From NCBI GenBank assembly GCA_023511795.1, contig JAIMAU010000007.1:1-64000 (forward strand): DNA of 64,000 nucleotides, in the 5' to 3' direction. Source of the stretch: Armatimonadota bacterium. GTDB lineage: Bacteria; Armatimonadota; UBA5829; DTJY01. Positions within the stretch are counted from its first letter, which is position 1. The number at the start of each line of letters is the position of its first letter. The translations under genes were made by a program, and so were the position numbers. Of this stretch, positions 54,690 through 62,155 are shown in pieces. The notes under the pieces were generated by a model. The model worked only from the letters and a program-made list of their open reading frames with translations, was not told the DNA's origin and searched no databases.

Positions 54690-55538
54690 TTATTGTATGG
54701 TAATTTTAATCGGTCCTGCGCTTGGCCTTGCATTTCGGTCGGCCAGTGTAAGCATTGCAGTGACCGAATACTCACCCGCCGTCAGCTGTGTTCCCTGGCT
54801 TCCTGTTTGTCGCCAGGTTTCTCGAAAGCTCTTCGATTCTCCAGCTTGCAGGGTCAGTGATACAAACGCTTGGGTGAAGGCTTTGCCTTTTGACCAACGC
54901 CAGACTTCGCGTCCGCCTTGAGTGATGACGAAGTCATACATTTGGCTTGAAGAGAAGTTATATGTCACCGGTGCGGTACCTACGTTTGTGATTGTGAAGA
55001 TGAGAGTTACCGGTTGACCTTTCCGGTAGGTTTCCTTATCAGCCTCTAAGGTTAGCATTATGTTGCCATGCATGCTTGTGCTCTTTGGCGGTGTACTTGG
55101 CGTCGGATTTGGGATGGGAGCCGGTATGTATTCCATGCTACGGCTTATCCCATAAATTAGCCATTCACACCCCTGAATGACACCGGACATTAGTTTAGCA
55201 CGTATCTCATCTCCGGGCAACAGGTAGTAAGCTGCCAAAGAGTCTATATTTCGACTATCCTTGTAATCAATCTGACTGCCGCTTTTCCAGAGGTAGTTTT
55301 CTGCTGTAATAATCCGTGCTCCATACGATGGGTTGAGTACTTTGTGGTTTGAGCTTGAATTAACCCGAAGCTCGAGCTTCGCACGCGGAAACTCCATTCG
55401 TCGAATGCTCAACACAGTTGCTTTGATGTCGGAAATCTCGCTTGTGGAGAAGAATTCCCTTGATTGGGCGAACCCAGCCGTAGACACCCATAAAAAGATG
55501 GCTACCCAAGGTACAAATTTTGATGACATTACAGGCAC
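54690..55538 (-). CDS. secreted protein with a C-terminal BsuPI-like domain
   Basis: The 282 residues begin with a signal peptide (VPWVAIFLWVSTAGFA-QS). Residues about 25-140 form a small beta domain I do not recognise. After a Pro-rich linker (PAPIPNPTPSTPPKS), residues about 165-282 match the BsuPI fold, with VTLIFTITNVGTAPVTYNF, the YDFVITQGGREVWRWSKGKAF signature and SFRETWRQTG. BsuPI was named after an intracellular proteinase inhibitor of Bacillus, but most secreted family members have no tested function. The ATG lies 6 bases after the mazG stop. Confidence 0.8.
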   Translation of the reverse strand: MPVMSSKFVPWVAIFLWVSTAGFAQSREFFSTSEISDIKATVLSIRRMEFPRAKLELRVNSSSNHKVLNPSYGARIITAENYLWKSGSQIDYKDSRNIDSLAAYYLLPGDEIRAKLMSGVIQGCEWLIYGISRSMEYIPAPIPNPTPSTPPKSTSMHGNIMLTLEADKETYRKGQPVTLIFTITNVGTAPVTYNFSSSQMYDFVITQGGREVWRWSKGKAFTQAFVSLTLQAGESKSFRETWRQTGSQGTQLTAGEYSVTAMLTLADRNARPSAGPIKITIQ

Positions 55539-55544
55539 CCCTAA

Positions 55545-56333
55545 TTAGGTTGCGTTTTTTGCTCTGTCCCAAATAGCATCCATTTCTTCGATACTCATTT
55601 GACTTAGTTGTCTGCCACTTGATTGTGCGACCTCTTCGATTTGTTTGAATCGCTCGATAAAGCGGTCGGTCATTCGCCTCAATGCATCTTCAGGATCGAC
55701 TTTTGCCCACCTAGCGACGTTTACTACAGTAAAGAGGAGGTCGCCAATTTCATCGGCGATTCTTTCTTTATTGCCGACTTGTATCTCGTTTTCTAACTCA
55801 GAAATTTCCTCGCGAACTTTTTCAAGGACAGCATGCATATCAGGCCACTCGAACCCTGCGCCGGCGGCACGTTTTGAGATTTCCATAGCACGTGCAAGGG
55901 CTGGAAGCGTCCTAGGCACACCGTCTAGGATTGATTTCCTTTTTTCATACCCAGGCTCGCAGGCTTTGATTTCCTCCCACCGATGGAGAACCTCTTCCGC
56001 GCAGGCAACTTTTACATCGCCAAAAACGTGTGGATGGCGGCGAATTAGCTTTTCGGAGATTGCCTCGAGTACGTCCTTGATATTAAATACTCCCTCTTCG
56101 GCGGCAATCTGGGCGTGAAAAATAATCTGAAGCATTAGGTCGCCTAATTCAGTTTTTAATTCAGCCAAGTTGCCAGCATCAATCGCTTCTAGCACCTCGT
56201 ATGTCTCTTCGAGTAGGTATTTTTTCAGCGTCTGATGAGTTTGCTCCCGATCCCATGGGCATCCATCCGGCGCTCTAAGTTTTTCCATTATGCTGACGAG
56301 TTTCTCGAAGGATGTTCCTACATTATCGTTCAC
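55545..56333 (-). CDS. mazG: nucleoside triphosphate pyrophosphohydrolase MazG
   Basis: MazG hydrolyses (d)NTPs to monophosphates plus pyrophosphate and clears damaged or excess nucleotides. The 262-residue protein has two MazG domains in tandem: PWDREQTHQTLKKYLLEETYEV and GDLMLQIIFHAQIAAEEG in the first, and VREEISELENEI and DEIGDLLFTVVNVARW in the second, with the ExxE and ExxD metal-binding acids in each. This is the usual two-domain form. It overlaps the YabN-methylase-like gene upstream by 11 bases, so the two are translated together. Confidence 0.95.
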   Translation of the reverse strand: MNDNVGTSFEKLVSIMEKLRAPDGCPWDREQTHQTLKKYLLEETYEVLEAIDAGNLAELKTELGDLMLQIIFHAQIAAEEGVFNIKDVLEAISEKLIRRHPHVFGDVKVACAEEVLHRWEEIKACEPGYEKRKSILDGVPRTLPALARAMEISKRAAGAGFEWPDMHAVLEKVREEISELENEIQVGNKERIADEIGDLLFTVVNVARWAKVDPEDALRRMTDRFIERFKQIEEVAQSSGRQLSQMSIEEMDAIWDRAKNAT

Positions 56334-57003
56334 TTTGGTCTCCCATTGGCGGAATATATACTGTTGTCAGGTGATCGAATTCATATCTGTCAAGCTCAAA
56401 AAGTGGGATTTCGCGCACCTCTTGTTCTGGCGTTCCAGCGGCGGAGATGATGCTAATCTGATAGTCGTCTGGATATACTTCCATAAGAGCGAGCTTTACC
56501 TCGGATGCAATAAGCTTGTCGTAAACTTGGTAAATTAGATTACCCATCTCAAGGTCAGGCCTAACCTTGCCAAGAGCCAAGGCATCGAGGATTTTTAGAC
56601 CCTCGCCAAGAACAATCCCAAGTGCCTCTAGAGACGCTTCGATAAAACTTTCTGAGCCAACTATCCTTATAGGTATTCTTTTATTGGAAGCCTCGCGCAG
56701 GAGGATTCGCACTGATTCTTCACCGATAAGTGGGTGACCCGGCACTGCGTATACCACTTCAGCTGAACGGCTAGCCTCTTCGAGTACTAGTTTGGCAATG
56801 CGCGAATACACTTCGTCAAAGCTTTTCGCCGATTCATAAATATTATCGAAGGAAATGAATTTAATGCCATCCTTTGCCAGACCATTTATAGCAGGATGCC
56901 TGGATGTGCGCACAAAAACAGTGGGTGCAGACCGGATAGCTTTCCGCGCACCCACCGAGATTTGTTTATAGTCGGATGGCCCAAGGCCAACTACGGTGAT
57001 CAC
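56323..57003 (-). CDS. tetrapyrrole methylase-fold protein (YabN N-domain-like)
   Basis: The 226 residues form a SAM-dependent tetrapyrrole methylase (CbiF-like) fold: MITVVGLGPSDYKQIS at the start, VVYAVPGHPLIGEESV with the GxP motif, and RIVGSESFIEASLEALG. In Firmicutes the YabN protein is a fusion of this domain with MazG; here both parts exist as separate overlapping genes in the same order. The methylated substrate is unknown in either case. The start is a GTG at 57003 that shares its G with the TAG stop of the PpiC gene (TAGTG), so three genes are tightly coupled. Confidence 0.88.
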   Translation of the reverse strand: MITVVGLGPSDYKQISVGARKAIRSAPTVFVRTSRHPAINGLAKDGIKFISFDNIYESAKSFDEVYSRIAKLVLEEASRSAEVVYAVPGHPLIGEESVRILLREASNKRIPIRIVGSESFIEASLEALGIVLGEGLKILDALALGKVRPDLEMGNLIYQVYDKLIASEVKLALMEVYPDDYQISIISAAGTPEQEVREIPLFELDRYEFDHLTTVYIPPMGDQSER

Positions 57004-57986
57004 TACTTCTTCTGAGCCGCAGGGTTTGATGTCTGCTGTCCTGGGATAGGCTGAGCCTTCGGAGGCTGTAAGAACCGCCTATATCGTTCGATGTTAATCT
57101 TAATATCCGATTCGTCGCGGAACTTATTGAGCATTGATTCAAGGTCGTTCTTCTTTGAGCCTCGCTCTATCATCAGCTGGTTCCAAATACCGTATTTTAC
57201 TTGTTCGAACGGCTGGACCTGCTTTGGCTTCTTTTCAAGTACCTTGAATATCACGTATCCATTGCCGCCAAATATTGGCTTTGTATATTCGCCTTTCTTT
57301 TTGCTGAGGACGGCATCTTGTACTTCCTTAGGAAGCTCAGGGTCGCCGCGGACAATTGCTTTTCTTAGACGCCCGCCAACTGCGGCGGATACGCGGTCAG
57401 TAGACTTCTGCAGCGCAACCGTCCCAAAGTCTACCCCCTTTTGAAGAAGTGCGTAAGCTTCATCGGCGGTCTTCTTGTCATCTGTAAATATGGCGGCAAC
57501 CAATGCATATTCAGGTTGAGTGTAAATGGTGTCTTTATGCTTTTCATAGTATTCGCGAACTTCCTTATCGGTAACTTTGACTCCGCGAGTCACGAGGTTG
57601 AAATGTGCTTGTTGAACTCTAAGAAGGTCCCTAGCTTGTTCTTGGGTAACGCCAGCCGCCCGTAGCCTATTCATAAAGAATGGCTGTTTTTTTGCGTGAT
57701 TGTACCGTTCTTCAACCTGTTTGTCGGTAGGAGGTACATGTTCTTTTTCAGCGAGCCCAAGTAGCAGTTGTTCGTTGATAAGATCGCGTAGCACTAAAAG
57801 ACCCACTTCTTGCTGCCCGTTTGGGGTGTCAATCAGTGTTCGTTCCAACCTGTTGTAATAATCCTGCCTGGTGATTTTGTGGCCATTGACTTTGGCGACC
57901 GCTGCGCGACCGCATCCGCTTATTATACCTGCGAATATCAGGCCCGCAATTGCCAGAATTAATGCTTTCTTTTGCGCATGATTCAT
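57003..57986 (-). CDS. PpiC/SurA-type peptidyl-prolyl isomerase, secreted foldase
   Basis: The 327 residues start with a lipoprotein-like signal (ALILAIAGLIFAGIISGC, lipobox ISGC). An N-terminal SurA-like helical domain follows (VNGHKITRQDYYNRLERTLID), then a parvulin domain (about 165-265) with YALVAAIFTDDKKTADEAYAL, VGGRLRKAIVRGDPELPKEVQ and GNGYVIFKVLEKKP. A Pro/Gln/Ala-rich tail ends it. It should help outer or exported proteins fold. The parvulin HIL...D motif is weak, so the isomerase activity may be low and a chaperone role is possible. The methylase gene starts in its stop codon. Confidence 0.85.
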   Translation of the reverse strand: MNHAQKKALILAIAGLIFAGIISGCGRAAVAKVNGHKITRQDYYNRLERTLIDTPNGQQEVGLLVLRDLINEQLLLGLAEKEHVPPTDKQVEERYNHAKKQPFFMNRLRAAGVTQEQARDLLRVQQAHFNLVTRGVKVTDKEVREYYEKHKDTIYTQPEYALVAAIFTDDKKTADEAYALLQKGVDFGTVALQKSTDRVSAAVGGRLRKAIVRGDPELPKEVQDAVLSKKKGEYTKPIFGGNGYVIFKVLEKKPKQVQPFEQVKYGIWNQLMIERGSKKNDLESMLNKFRDESDIKINIERYRRFLQPPKAQPIPGQQTSNPAAQKK

Positions 57987-58047
57987 ACCCTTGTTTTTCT
58001 CTCCTCTCGGTTTTGGCCGCTATTCTCAATTTTTGCGGCAATTTTTG

Positions 58048-58842
58048 TTAATGGAAAAGAGCAACGTCTCTGGAAAGGTAACCACGGAGTCTCAGCACCG
58101 CCTGAGTGTGAAGTTGATACACCCTGGATTCTGATACCGATAGAACCTTACCAATTTCTTTGAATGTAAGCCCTTCGTAATAGTATAGGGCAATGACCAG
58201 CCTTTCGCGCTCCGGAAGTCTATCTATTGCAGCTGCCAACGACCTTTGCATCTCCTTTAGTTCGACTTCCGCTAATGGCGCAGCAGCCTGGTCGTTTATC
58301 ACATCTGACAAATGGATTCGTTCGTTGCCATCTGTGCTTACAATTACATCATCTAGCGAAAGGAGTGTGGCCCGACCACTATCGCCTAAAAGTGAATGTA
58401 GGTCATCTAGTTCGATTCCGAGAGCGTTTGCAACTTCTTCTTCGGTGGCAGGCCTTCCCAGCTTCATTTCAAGTTGTAGATATGTTCGCTCCAGATTCTT
58501 AACTCGTTCTCTTACCGATCGTGGCACCCAATCTTCCTCGCGAAGCATTTCGAGTATGGCGCCTCGGATTAATGCGATAGCGTACGTTTCGAACTTAACT
58601 TTTCTGTCAAGGTCATATTGGTCAACGGCTTTGATGAGGCCAACGACCCCCGCGCTAACCAGGTCGTCTCGTTCGACGTTGGGAGGTAAGCTAGTTACTA
58701 CTCTCCCCGCCGTAATCTTGACGAGGTAGGAATACTGATTGATTAGCGCGTCTCGTGCGTTTTGGTCCCCGCCTTGCTTATACTTCCTCCAGAGCTCCTT
58801 GGTATCCGGGACCGTAGTTGTTCTGCTATCTTTATTACGCAT
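58048..58842 (-). CDS. FliA/WhiG family alternative sigma factor
   Basis: The 264-residue sigma factor belongs to the sigma-28 group. Region 2 reads DDLVSAGVVGLIKAVDQYD and FETYAIALIRGAILEMLRE, region 3 is LGRPATEEEVANALG, and region 4 reads LPERERLVIALYYYEG and TFKEIGKVLSVSESRVYQLHTQA. Relatives direct flagellar and chemotaxis genes (FliA) or sporulation genes (WhiG). No flagellar or sporulation gene lies in the window, so its regulon is unknown. It has its own promoter region at 58979-59054. The PpiC gene follows after about 60 bases. Confidence 0.93.
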   Translation of the reverse strand: MRNKDSRTTTVPDTKELWRKYKQGGDQNARDALINQYSYLVKITAGRVVTSLPPNVERDDLVSAGVVGLIKAVDQYDLDRKVKFETYAIALIRGAILEMLREEDWVPRSVRERVKNLERTYLQLEMKLGRPATEEEVANALGIELDDLHSLLGDSGRATLLSLDDVIVSTDGNERIHLSDVINDQAAAPLAEVELKEMQRSLAAAIDRLPERERLVIALYYYEGLTFKEIGKVLSVSESRVYQLHTQAVLRLRGYLSRDVALFH

Positions 58843-58986
58843 GAGAATAGGCAGTGGGTTCCTCCGTGGAGGAACTATATAAATTTAAAATGTCAATATT
58901 TCTTCGAGTAAATGTAACCCCTCAGGCTGCAAAATTGCTTGCTAGTCGTGCGTAACCCCATCTGCCGGCTACCCACTGTGCAAAAT

Positions 58987-59014
58987 TGTATACCACAATC
59001 ATATTCTATGTCAA
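58987..59014 (-). promoter_or_regulatory. promoter of the FliA/WhiG-type sigma gene
   Basis: Read on the minus strand, TTGACA and TATACA are 16 bases apart. Transcription should start near 58979 and leave a leader of about 137 bases. Confidence 0.65.
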
Positions 59015-59031
59015 CAATTAAACTTTTCCAT

Positions 59032-59054
59032 AATATGCAAAGAAATTGCATATT
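59032..59054. repeat. 9-bp inverted repeat upstream of the sigma-gene promoter
   Basis: AATATGCAA at 59032-59040 and TTGCATATT at 59046-59054 are separated by five bases. It lies about 18 bases upstream of the -35 element at 59009-59014, where an activator or repressor could bind. No other function is visible in 58843-59092. Confidence 0.6.
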
Positions 59055-59092
59055 TCGTTTGCAAAGGCAAAAATTTAAAGAATTTTCTAGAT

Positions 59093-59130
59093 AAAAAAGC
59101 CGGGCCGGAGACCAAAGTCTACCGACCCGG
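59093..59130 (-). terminator. terminator of glgA
   Basis: On the minus strand CCGGG, CGG and AGAC pair with GTCT, CCG and CCCGG around a TTTG loop, and CTTTTTT follows. It lies 30 bases after the glgA stop codon. Confidence 0.85.
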
Positions 59131-59160
59131 GTGGCCGTCGAGATTATGTACCAATGCTAA

Positions 59161-60663
59161 TCATGCAGCTGGACGTATTTCACCCATGCAATTTCGTCTT
59201 CGCAAAGAAACTGCTTCCCAATAGAGTTTTACGTATTCTTGTGCTGATGTGTTCCACGAGTAGTCACTAGAAAGCGCTCTCCGAACTAGCTTGTCCCATT
59301 CAGCCTTGTCTTTATATACCTCTACTGCTTGCTTTACTGCTTGGAGTAGAGCTGTAGGGCTATATTCGCAAAAGCAGAACCCATTCGAGTTAGGGTTGGA
59401 TGGTTCGTAGCCAATTATTGTGTCTGCTAGGCCACCTGTTCTGCGCACGATTGGAATTGTCCCATACCTCAAGCTGATTAGCTGTCCAAGCCCGCAGGGC
59501 TCGAACCTCGAAGGCATAAGGAACATATCGCAACTAGCGTAGATTCTCTGTGCAAGCTTAACATCAAAGCCAATATTTGCCTTGACTTGTGATGGGTATT
59601 TCTCTTCCAATTGAGTTAGGAATTTCTCGTATTTGCGGTCGCCTGTGCCTAGAACAACCAGCTGCACACCAAGCTTCATAATCCTTGACGCTGCTCCTTT
59701 GATGAGGTCAAGGCCTTTCTGGTCAGCAAGTCTTGATACCAAGCCAATCAATGGGATGTTTGGATCCATTGGGAGGCCTAGCTCTGATTGGAGCTCTGCC
59801 TTGTTTTTTGCCTTACCTTCGGGATTGCTTGCGCTATAATTGAAGCGTATTCGCTTATCTGTGGCGGGGTCGAATTCTTCATAATCAATGCCATTAAGTA
59901 TACCGCGAAGGCGTCCCAAACTGTTCATATAAGAGAGTAATCCTTCCAGCCGGCACCCATATTCAGAGGTTTGGATTTCACAAGAGTACGTTGGACTTAC
60001 GGTAGTCACAAGGTCGGAGAAGACTATGCCAGCTTTTAGGAAGTTGACCTTTCCATAGCACTCGAGCTTGTCCATTGTGTAGAGCGATTCGGGAAGGCCG
60101 TAGTCCGCCAGGATTGAGGCGTCGAACTCGCCTTGGTACGCTAAGTTGTGAATGGTAAAAACCGACGCCGCTTTCCCCAGCACGTGGTCACTGTCATAGT
60201 AGACGCTCCGATATACCGGGAGCAGTCCAGTGTGCCAGTCGTTGCAGTGAATTACGTCGGGCTTCCATGTGGGTTTCATTGCACAAATTGTGTCCAGCAC
60301 TGCCTTGGCAAAGAAAGCATAAGGCTCACTGCCAGGGATATAAATGCTTTTTGAATCCACACATTGCTCAAAGTATGGGGCGCAAACAAGGTACACTGGA
60401 ATGGCGTCTCCGAGAGTTGTTTCTTTTATGGAAGTGCCCACATTCCGCCAGCCAAATGTTACATTTAGGTTCTTTATGCGTTCAGAGATATTATATGCTG
60501 GGTTATCTTTCACCATCTTGTAGCCTGGCATGGCAATTCGCACGTCATGCCCCATTGCCTTTAGTGCTTTTGGAAGCGACCCTGCCACATCTGCAAGGCC
60601 GCCTACTTTTGCAAATGGTGATACCTCTGCGGAAACAAATAGAACCTTTAGCATCTTGGACAT
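59161..60663 (-). CDS. glgA: glycogen synthase (ADP-glucose type)
   Basis: GlgA (GT5) adds glucose from ADP-glucose to the growing alpha-1,4-glucan. The 500-residue protein begins LKVLFVSAEVSPFAKVGGLADVAG, with Lys18 of the K-x-G-G-L motif binding ADP-glucose. It has VIHCNDWHTGLLPVY, GLVSRLADQKGLDLI in the second Rossmann domain and DMFLMPSRFEPCGLGQLI with the catalytic Glu. glgC and glgB are not in the window. It follows a response regulator gene by 25 bases on the same strand and may share its transcript. With the GH15 enzyme it indicates a glycogen-like store. Confidence 0.96.
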   Translation of the reverse strand: MSKMLKVLFVSAEVSPFAKVGGLADVAGSLPKALKAMGHDVRIAMPGYKMVKDNPAYNISERIKNLNVTFGWRNVGTSIKETTLGDAIPVYLVCAPYFEQCVDSKSIYIPGSEPYAFFAKAVLDTICAMKPTWKPDVIHCNDWHTGLLPVYRSVYYDSDHVLGKAASVFTIHNLAYQGEFDASILADYGLPESLYTMDKLECYGKVNFLKAGIVFSDLVTTVSPTYSCEIQTSEYGCRLEGLLSYMNSLGRLRGILNGIDYEEFDPATDKRIRFNYSASNPEGKAKNKAELQSELGLPMDPNIPLIGLVSRLADQKGLDLIKGAASRIMKLGVQLVVLGTGDRKYEKFLTQLEEKYPSQVKANIGFDVKLAQRIYASCDMFLMPSRFEPCGLGQLISLRYGTIPIVRRTGGLADTIIGYEPSNPNSNGFCFCEYSPTALLQAVKQAVEVYKDKAEWDKLVRRALSSDYSWNTSAQEYVKLYWEAVSLRRRNCMGEIRPAA

Positions 60664-60688
60664 TTTCTGCTCCTGACTTTTTAGGGAT

Positions 60689-61066
60689 TTATGCTGCCAT
60701 GCGCTCCTTAAGGAGTTCCGTTAGGACTTTTAAGAGGCGCCTTGGGTTTATAGGCTTTGTAATAAAATTCTTTGCGCCTGCCTGCAATGACTCCATTGCC
60801 AGTGCTCGCTGTCCCTGGCTTGCGCACATTAGAATTATTGCGTTTGGGTCAATGCGTGTAAGCTCTCTCACAGTGCTGGGGCCATCCATGTCGCGCATGG
60901 CTACATCAACAATAACCAAATCGGGCTCGAGTTCTTTGTACTTCTCGAGCGATTCCTGCCCATCCTTCGCCTCACCGACAACTGAGTAGCCCAGAGACGC
61001 AAGAAGGTCCCTTAAAATCATTCGGTCGGCGAAAGAATCATTTACAACAAGCACCCTTTTGCTCAA
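60689..61066 (-). CDS. single-domain response regulator (CheY-like receiver)
   Basis: The 125-residue protein is one receiver domain with the phospho-acceptor Asp54 in LVIVDVAMRDMDG, a conserved Ser in LMCASQG and Lys in FITKPINP. The acidic pair at the N-terminus is Asn9-Asp10 (VVNDSFADR) rather than two acids, which may change metal binding. No output domain is attached, so it acts by protein contact, as CheY and Spo0F do. It starts the transcript with glgA, 25 bases apart; a role in controlling storage polymer synthesis is possible but not shown. Confidence 0.9.
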   Translation of the reverse strand: MSKRVLVVNDSFADRMILRDLLASLGYSVVGEAKDGQESLEKYKELEPDLVIVDVAMRDMDGPSTVRELTRIDPNAIILMCASQGQRALAMESLQAGAKNFITKPINPRRLLKVLTELLKERMAA

Positions 61067-61378
61067 TTCGTTTGCCTCTTTTATAAATCACGGCGAGTTT
61101 TTGAATTCGCCGACAGCCCCACATTTTCCAAGCGGCGCTAGGATTTTTTATGGCAACTGCCGGCGATACCGATTGGTTAGCATGAAACTTGGGTGCATTG
61201 CCCCTCGTTTTCGATTATTGGAAAACAGAGACATTTCTTCACAAAGTTGTGACTTTTCTTTGAGAAGTTGTTGGGTGGAGTGTATTGTTGAGTCGTGTGT
61301 TGAGTTGCTAAATGTCCGATATATATGATATAATTACTGCGCTTTGCTGCATCTGATGCTTCGAAACAGGAAACAAAT
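61067..61378. other. intergenic region between divergent genes
   Basis: It separates the response regulator (minus) and the small membrane protein (plus). Near the right end TATAAT at 61329-61334 and TTGCTA at 61305-61310, 18 bases apart, may be a weak promoter for the plus-strand gene. I see no gene and no strong minus-strand promoter. Confidence 0.5.
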
Positions 61379-61867
61379 ATGAGAAAATCGAGATTAAAGC
61401 CGTGGCATCGATTATGGGTTATTATACCTGCATTAGTTATATTCCCTTTAGGCTTTTTCTTTCTTTGGTCATCGCCCCGCAGCTTGCGAAGTAAGCTTGT
61501 TATAACTTTTCTGTTTGTTGCGATAGTAGGTGGAATGGCGGTGGGGGTAGTATCTTCGGGATTGTATGATAGAATGAGAGGTGCGCATGAATTTGTTGGC
61601 GAGTACGACACATCGATGGATTCTCGAGGGAACTACCGCACGCCAGAAATACTCCCCTTTGAGCGCGAGGTGTTTTCTGCTGTTGTCCGCAAAATGCGTA
61701 AACTGCAAAACGAATATTCTCCACAGCCAGAAGATATGTCTTTGGATGTAATAATCCCTGAGGCAAAGGCATTCCAATCCGTTGCAGAGGAAAAAGGGAT
61801 TCCAGTCGAAGACGTCCAACAAATATATTTCAAAGTCTCACATCAGATATATCGCAAGAAGCGCTAA
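61379..61867 (+). CDS. small membrane protein of unknown function
   Basis: I do not recognise a family. The 162 residues hold two hydrophobic segments near the start (LWVIIPALVIFPLGFFFLW and LVITFLFVAIVGGMAVGVV), separated by a basic loop, followed by about 100 polar residues that look helical (REVFSAVVRKMRKLQNEYS, AEEKGIPVEDVQQIYFKVS). The polar part should face the outside if the positive-inside rule holds for the start. An AGGAAAC site precedes the ATG. It stands alone between divergent and convergent neighbours. Confidence 0.72.
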   Translation: MRKSRLKPWHRLWVIIPALVIFPLGFFFLWSSPRSLRSKLVITFLFVAIVGGMAVGVVSSGLYDRMRGAHEFVGEYDTSMDSRGNYRTPEILPFEREVFSAVVRKMRKLQNEYSPQPEDMSLDVIIPEAKAFQSVAEEKGIPVEDVQQIYFKVSHQIYRKKR

Positions 61868-62078
61868 ATACTTCTGAGGTGTGTTTTTTGTATTCTTCTA
61901 AGGTTTACTATGCTAACTAGCTGTTTATTGTGTTGTTGTTTATGAGGCGGCAGGACCTCGATTTAAAAGATATCCTCCATCCAATGGTTTTTTTACTCCA
62001 CTTATCGCCATGCCAACCACGAGCAGTTTCTTGAAGGCTTTTGGGAAAGCCCTATTTTCAGGATGCTTGAAAAAAGAG

Positions 62079-62098
62079 GGGCCGGCTTTCGCCGGCCC
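62079..62098 (-). terminator. terminator of the FN3/golvesin protein gene
   Basis: GGGCCGGC and GCCGGCCC pair around a GAAA loop on the minus strand, followed by CTCTTTTTT. It lies 57 bases after the stop codon. No other element was seen in 61868-62155. Confidence 0.85.
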
Positions 62099-62155
62099 GC
62101 ATCTCACTCCCTTCGGAGAGAGTCATGCTGATCTTTTAGCACTGCATTGCTTTTC

